DNA from: Arthrobacter sp. HY1533
GTDB taxonomy: Bacteria > Actinomycetota > Actinomycetes > Actinomycetales > Micrococcaceae
Length of the DNA: 38,648 nt
Assembly: GCF_027568515.1 (NCBI RefSeq)
Contig: NZ_JANKZF010000040.1
Coordinates: 1-38,648 of the forward strand
Direction of reading: 5' to 3'
A model generated the notes under the pieces. It saw only the letters and a program-made list of their open reading frames with translations. It searched no databases and was not told the origin of the DNA. How positions within the stretch are numbered: position 1 is the stretch's first letter; every line of letters starts with the position of its first letter. The translations under genes were made by a program, and so were the position numbers. Of the stretch, positions 36,108 through 38,648 are shown piece by piece.

Positions 36108-36342
36108 CATGTTGGGGAGCCACCTTGTGAATTACGGGTCCAAAATGGCGTCACGATTTCACGTTTCGACACTCTCTAGGTGTTGGTGGTGTTGTTTGTC
36201 CCTCCCCCGGACCAGTTGGCAGAGCCAGCGTGGAAAACAACACCGCCCCACCAGCTTCTGCCGTTGCGCCCCCGGCGACGGCAGGGCTGGACACCGATTG
36301 GCCCGCGAGCAGTGAGACCCTCCCGGCGCCGATTGAATGGAG
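36108..36342. other. Non-coding stretch with a distant inverted repeat
   Basis: Together with the two flanking hairpins this makes a gap of 337 bases without a convincing gene. It contains ggtggtgttgttt (36185-36197) and a near-complementary copy at 36235-36247, separated by 37 bases, which could fold into a long-loop hairpin. The short open frames here lack ribosome-binding sites and family similarity. Confidence 0.4.
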
Positions 36343-36385
36343 GCCGGGCCGGTGCTTGATTCCCCCGAAACAGCACCGGCCCGGC
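36343..36385. terminator. Hairpin terminator downstream of the 36396-37298 gene
   Basis: Exact 14-base arms gccgggccggtgct (36343-36356) and their complement (36372-36385) around a 15-base loop, 10 bases past the stop of the minus-strand gene. Confidence 0.7.
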
Positions 36386-36395
36386 TTTCAACCCC

Positions 36396-37298
36396 TTAGC
36401 GGGCCACGAGGTGTTCGAGTTCGTCGGGGAGCGTCATGGCCAGTTCGCCGTCCACGACACTCGTGATGGGCTGGACAGGGCCACCATTCCACCAGTAGAC
36501 GTGCGGGCTCAGGGGGTGGGCCATGTCGTCGTACTGGGCGCGCGTTACGCGTGTCATGAACAGCAGGTCGGCCAAACCCGTGTCATCGGTGATGACATGC
36601 AGGTTCAGCGCCGATGCGGACGGGACGGTCATGAACATCCCCAGGGGACCGGCCGTCAGCTTGAGGGCAGCAAGGAGCTCTGCCGGGTAGGCCAGCCAGG
36701 TCGACTGGAAGATGGACTCGGACATGATGCCCAGAAAGGTTCCGCCGTCGCCGTCGGTGGCCTGTTGGGGCGTGCCGGTGCCCTCGGCGAGCAAGTTTGC
36801 CCAGGCGGTCTTCCAGGCAAGGTCCTCGCCGATGCGTTCCACGTGGTCGTCCCGCAGGTAGTTGACGGTTTCCTCTCCGTCGTACGCCATGACGAGGGGA
36901 AGCAAGCCAACCCATTGGGTGTACTTGTAGTGGCGTTCGCCTTCCTCCTCGGTGATCATGGCCGGATCGATGATCTTCGCCCGGGTCCGGGCCAGCAGCT
37001 CTTCCTCGGGCATCGCATCGATGATGGATCCGGCGGCCTTGGCGGTCATCCGTGCGAAGTAGTCCTCCAGCATGGGCTTCCATTCCCGCTCGGGGGCGTT
37101 GGGAAGTGTCCGGGCCACTGTTTCCAGGCCGTACATGCGCCCGTCGGATGTGACGACGTGGTCATCGGCAACCTCGACGCCGTACCCCATGCCGTTCAGG
37201 ACCTCGGCGCATACCTGGCGCATCTTCACACCCTGCTGCAGCGTCAGCTGCGGGAAGGTCGCGTCGAGTTCCTTGGGTTTCCTGCTGAAAAAAGCCAT
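36396..37298 (-). CDS. Hypothetical protein, 300 residues
   Basis: I do not recognise the family. The frame has clean actinobacterial codon use and an aaggaa site before MAFFSRKPKELDATF (start 37298); the 14 codons before this ATG look non-coding. Visible features include a Lys/Arg-rich start, FPQLTLQQGVKMRQVCAEVLNGMGYGVEVADD, an acidic, helix-rich middle (ITEEEGERHYKYTQWVGLLP) and a C-terminal part with SASALNLHVITDDTGL and YWWNGGPVQPITSVVDGEL. No signal peptide or membrane helix is seen, so it is probably cytoplasmic. It is flanked by a terminator and by a probable pseudogene on the same strand. Confidence 0.75.
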   Translation of the reverse strand: MAFFSRKPKELDATFPQLTLQQGVKMRQVCAEVLNGMGYGVEVADDHVVTSDGRMYGLETVARTLPNAPEREWKPMLEDYFARMTAKAAGSIIDAMPEEELLARTRAKIIDPAMITEEEGERHYKYTQWVGLLPLVMAYDGEETVNYLRDDHVERIGEDLAWKTAWANLLAEGTGTPQQATDGDGGTFLGIMSESIFQSTWLAYPAELLAALKLTAGPLGMFMTVPSASALNLHVITDDTGLADLLFMTRVTRAQYDDMAHPLSPHVYWWNGGPVQPITSVVDGELAMTLPDELEHLVAR

Positions 37299-37336
37299 GC
37301 TGTGGGTTCCTTGCTTTCTCGGGTGAACTGCTGTGG

Positions 37337-37808
37337 TCAATGGGTGCAGGGCGTCGCGAGCGCCCGTGGGATCCAGGGCTGGGACGGATCCGGGAGCAGG
37401 GCTGCGAGTTGGTCCCGGTCGATGGGTTTCTCCGCCAGCACGTGTAAGAGGTGGTCACCATGTTGTTCACGGTGTCCGGGCAGCCGGTCGTACGACCGCG
37501 TTCCCCATCCATCGATCCCAATGCAAACGGGTACAGACCTTTGAAATACGGGGTATGTGTTGGGTAGCCAAGCCACGCGGCTGCACTTGGCCTTGGGCCA
37601 CACTTCCTCTGTTTGTTCATCCAGCATGGCGCCGGCGGTGGCTTTGGCTAGCTTCCGGGCGGACTTTTCGGCGTGCGCCGCGAACCACCATCAACGAGTC
37701 AGCCCCGCCGGAAGGGTCGCCGTCGAGCCCTGCCGTGCTGCGCACCAGCGCCAACAACCCGTCAAGGCCCAAGGGCGCTGTGGCATAGACGGAGAGATCG
37801 TAGGACAT
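37337..37808 (-). pseudogene. Probable broken gene (frameshift with internal deletion)
   Basis: The first frame starts MSYDLSVYATAPLGLDGLLALV at 37808 and reaches VVRGARRK before ending at a TGA near 37617. The adjacent frame then reads AHAEKSARKLAKATAGAML followed by DEQTEEVWPK and continues to a stop at 37337. From memory, intact actinobacterial proteins of this kind join these two segments in one chain with roughly 40-50 more residues between them. This looks like a deletion plus frameshift. It could also be two unrelated short genes. No function is known to me. Confidence 0.45.
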
Positions 37809-37942
37809 GAAGCCACCTTTGCACAAAGGGTGCTACATATGCGGGTGATTCGGGATTGTGGCAGCCAACAATTTGGTGATTTGGCCCCGTTCCGCCGGGC
37901 TGCTATTTTGCCCACCCTTCACCCTCACGGCGAACGCAGAAA

Positions 37943-37998
37943 AGGGGTGGTTGCTGCCACCGGGAAAGATTCCCGGTGGCAGCAACCACCCCTCATTC
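37943..37998 (-). terminator. Perfect 23-bp terminator stem after aceE
   Basis: Arms 37943-37965 and 37971-37993 are exact reverse complements around a 5-base loop, and the minus strand continues TTTTC. It lies 13 bases past the aceE stop and is the strongest terminator in the window. Confidence 0.93.
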
Positions 37999-38006
37999 GT
38001 GGAAGG

Positions 38007-38648
38007 TTAGCCTTCTCCGCCTGCGTTGCCGGTGGTGCCGGCGTTGACGTTGAGGAGGTCGTACTTTGCGGCTGCCTGGGCGGCTGCGTTGGGATCGATC
38101 TTGCCCTGCTTGGCGAGCATTTGCAGGGTGCGGACCACCACGGAGTGGGAGTCGATCTTGAAGTAGCGCCGTGCGGCTTGGCGGGTGTCGGAGAAGCCGA
38201 AGCCGTCGGCACCGAGGGTTGCGAAGTCGTTGGGCAGGAACTGGCGCACCTGGTCCGGGACGGCCTTCATGTAGTCGGTGACGGCGATGACCGGTCCCTG
38301 CGCATCAGCCATTTTGGCGGTGATGTAGGGAACACGGGCTTCGCGTTCGGGGTGAAGGAAGGATTCTTCCTCCGCGGCCAAACCGTCGCGGCGCAGTTCG
38401 GTCCAGGAGGTCACGGACCAGACATCGGCGGCGACGCCCCATTCTTCGGCGAGGATCTGTGCGGCTTCCAGGGCCCAGGGGACGGACACGCCGGAGGCCA
38501 GCAGCTGGGTGCGGGGCCCGTCGTGTTCGCTCTTCTTGAGCAGGTAGATGCCCTTGTTGATGCCCTCGACGTCGATGTTCTCCGGTGCCTTGGGCTGGCT
38601 GATCGGCTCGTTGTACACGGTGATGTAGTACATGACGTTGGGATCGGT
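38007..38648 (-). CDS. aceE: Pyruvate dehydrogenase E1 component (homodimeric type), C-terminal part
   Basis: The last 213 residues of AceE, entering from the right edge; the visible chain starts TDPNVMYYITVYNEP, a stretch conserved in homodimeric E1 enzymes. AceE decarboxylates pyruvate with thiamine diphosphate and passes the acetyl group to E2 lipoyl domains. VSVPWALEAAQILAEEWGVAADVWSVTSW and FLPNDFATLGADGFGFSDTR are typical of the C-terminal transketolase-like domain. The thiamine site is outside the window. The end NVNAGTTGNAGGEG is a glycine-rich tail. It is 16 kb from the lone E2 gene, so the two are not an operon. Confidence 0.95.
   Translation of the reverse strand, partial: TDPNVMYYITVYNEPISQPKAPENIDVEGINKGIYLLKKSEHDGPRTQLLASGVSVPWALEAAQILAEEWGVAADVWSVTSWTELRRDGLAAEEESFLHPEREARVPYITAKMADAQGPVIAVTDYMKAVPDQVRQFLPNDFATLGADGFGFSDTRQAARRYFKIDSHSVVVRTLQMLAKQGKIDPNAAAQAAAKYDLLNVNAGTTGNAGGEG

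Overview
The window reads as chromosomal DNA of a high-GC Gram-positive actinobacterium, most likely Arthrobacter or a close relative in the Micrococcaceae. This is inferred from GC-rich coding with strong third-position bias, the homodimeric-type pyruvate dehydrogenase E1 (aceE), the PurS/PurQ/PurL split FGAM synthase, two surface proteins ending in LAxTG signals (the motif class linked to actinobacterial class E sortases), and a glyoxylate/allantoin gene set typical of soil Actinobacteria. Paenarthrobacter ureafaciens is a well-known source of sialidases, which fits the two large sialidases here, but species identity cannot be fixed from this sequence.

Layout. Bases 1-270: 3' end of an insertion-sequence transposase, a perfect palindrome and a strong hairpin. 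Bases 278-5479: small housekeeping or accessory genes: an Asp/Glu-type racemase, a nitrilase-family amidohydrolase, an acidic-tailed protein of unknown function, a CoA-binding protein, a membrane-anchored polysaccharide deacetylase, and a tight overlapping trio (RibD-C/DHFR-like, MmcQ/YjbR-like, DUF1990-like). Bases 5716-20531: an extracellular glycan island. It holds a secreted lectin-esterase (SGNH) with an LAxTG anchor, two tandem paralogous multi-domain sialidases (the first without an anchor, the second with a CBM32 domain and an LAxTG anchor), and a cytoplasmic SGNH esterase. The purine-synthesis operon purS-purQ-purL lies inside the island on the opposite strand.

Bases 20635-35094, all on the minus strand, form a glyoxylate/allantoin-use regulon in three transcription blocks. 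Block 1 is malic enzyme, malate synthase, a CitE-like lyase of unknown function and ureidoglycine aminohydrolase. Block 2 is a lone AAA+ ATPase bounded on both sides by near-identical 64-bp terminator repeats. Block 3 is hydroxypyruvate isomerase, tartronate semialdehyde reductase, glyoxylate carboligase, glycerate kinase, allantoinase and a single-lipoyl E2 acyltransferase. A divergent IclR-family regulator (35303-36058) is the likely controller. Together these genes would take allantoin-derived glyoxylate either through tartronate semialdehyde to glycerate and phosphoglycerate, or by condensation with acetyl-CoA to malate and on to pyruvate. Allantoate amidohydrolase and a recognised ureidoglycolate lyase or dehydrogenase are not in the window.

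Bases 36059-38648: terminators, an unrecognised 300-residue protein, a probable broken gene, and the C-terminal part of aceE with a 23-bp perfect terminator stem.

The points most worth a second look are the CitE-like protein and the lone E2 inside the glyoxylate regulon, the repeat-bounded AAA+ gene, a 9-mer (TGAAGTGAA) recurring in three control regions of the regulon, and the modular architecture shared by the sialidases and the lectin-esterase, including a cysteine-pair module found three times with identical spacing. No CRISPR array, rRNA or tRNA was seen.
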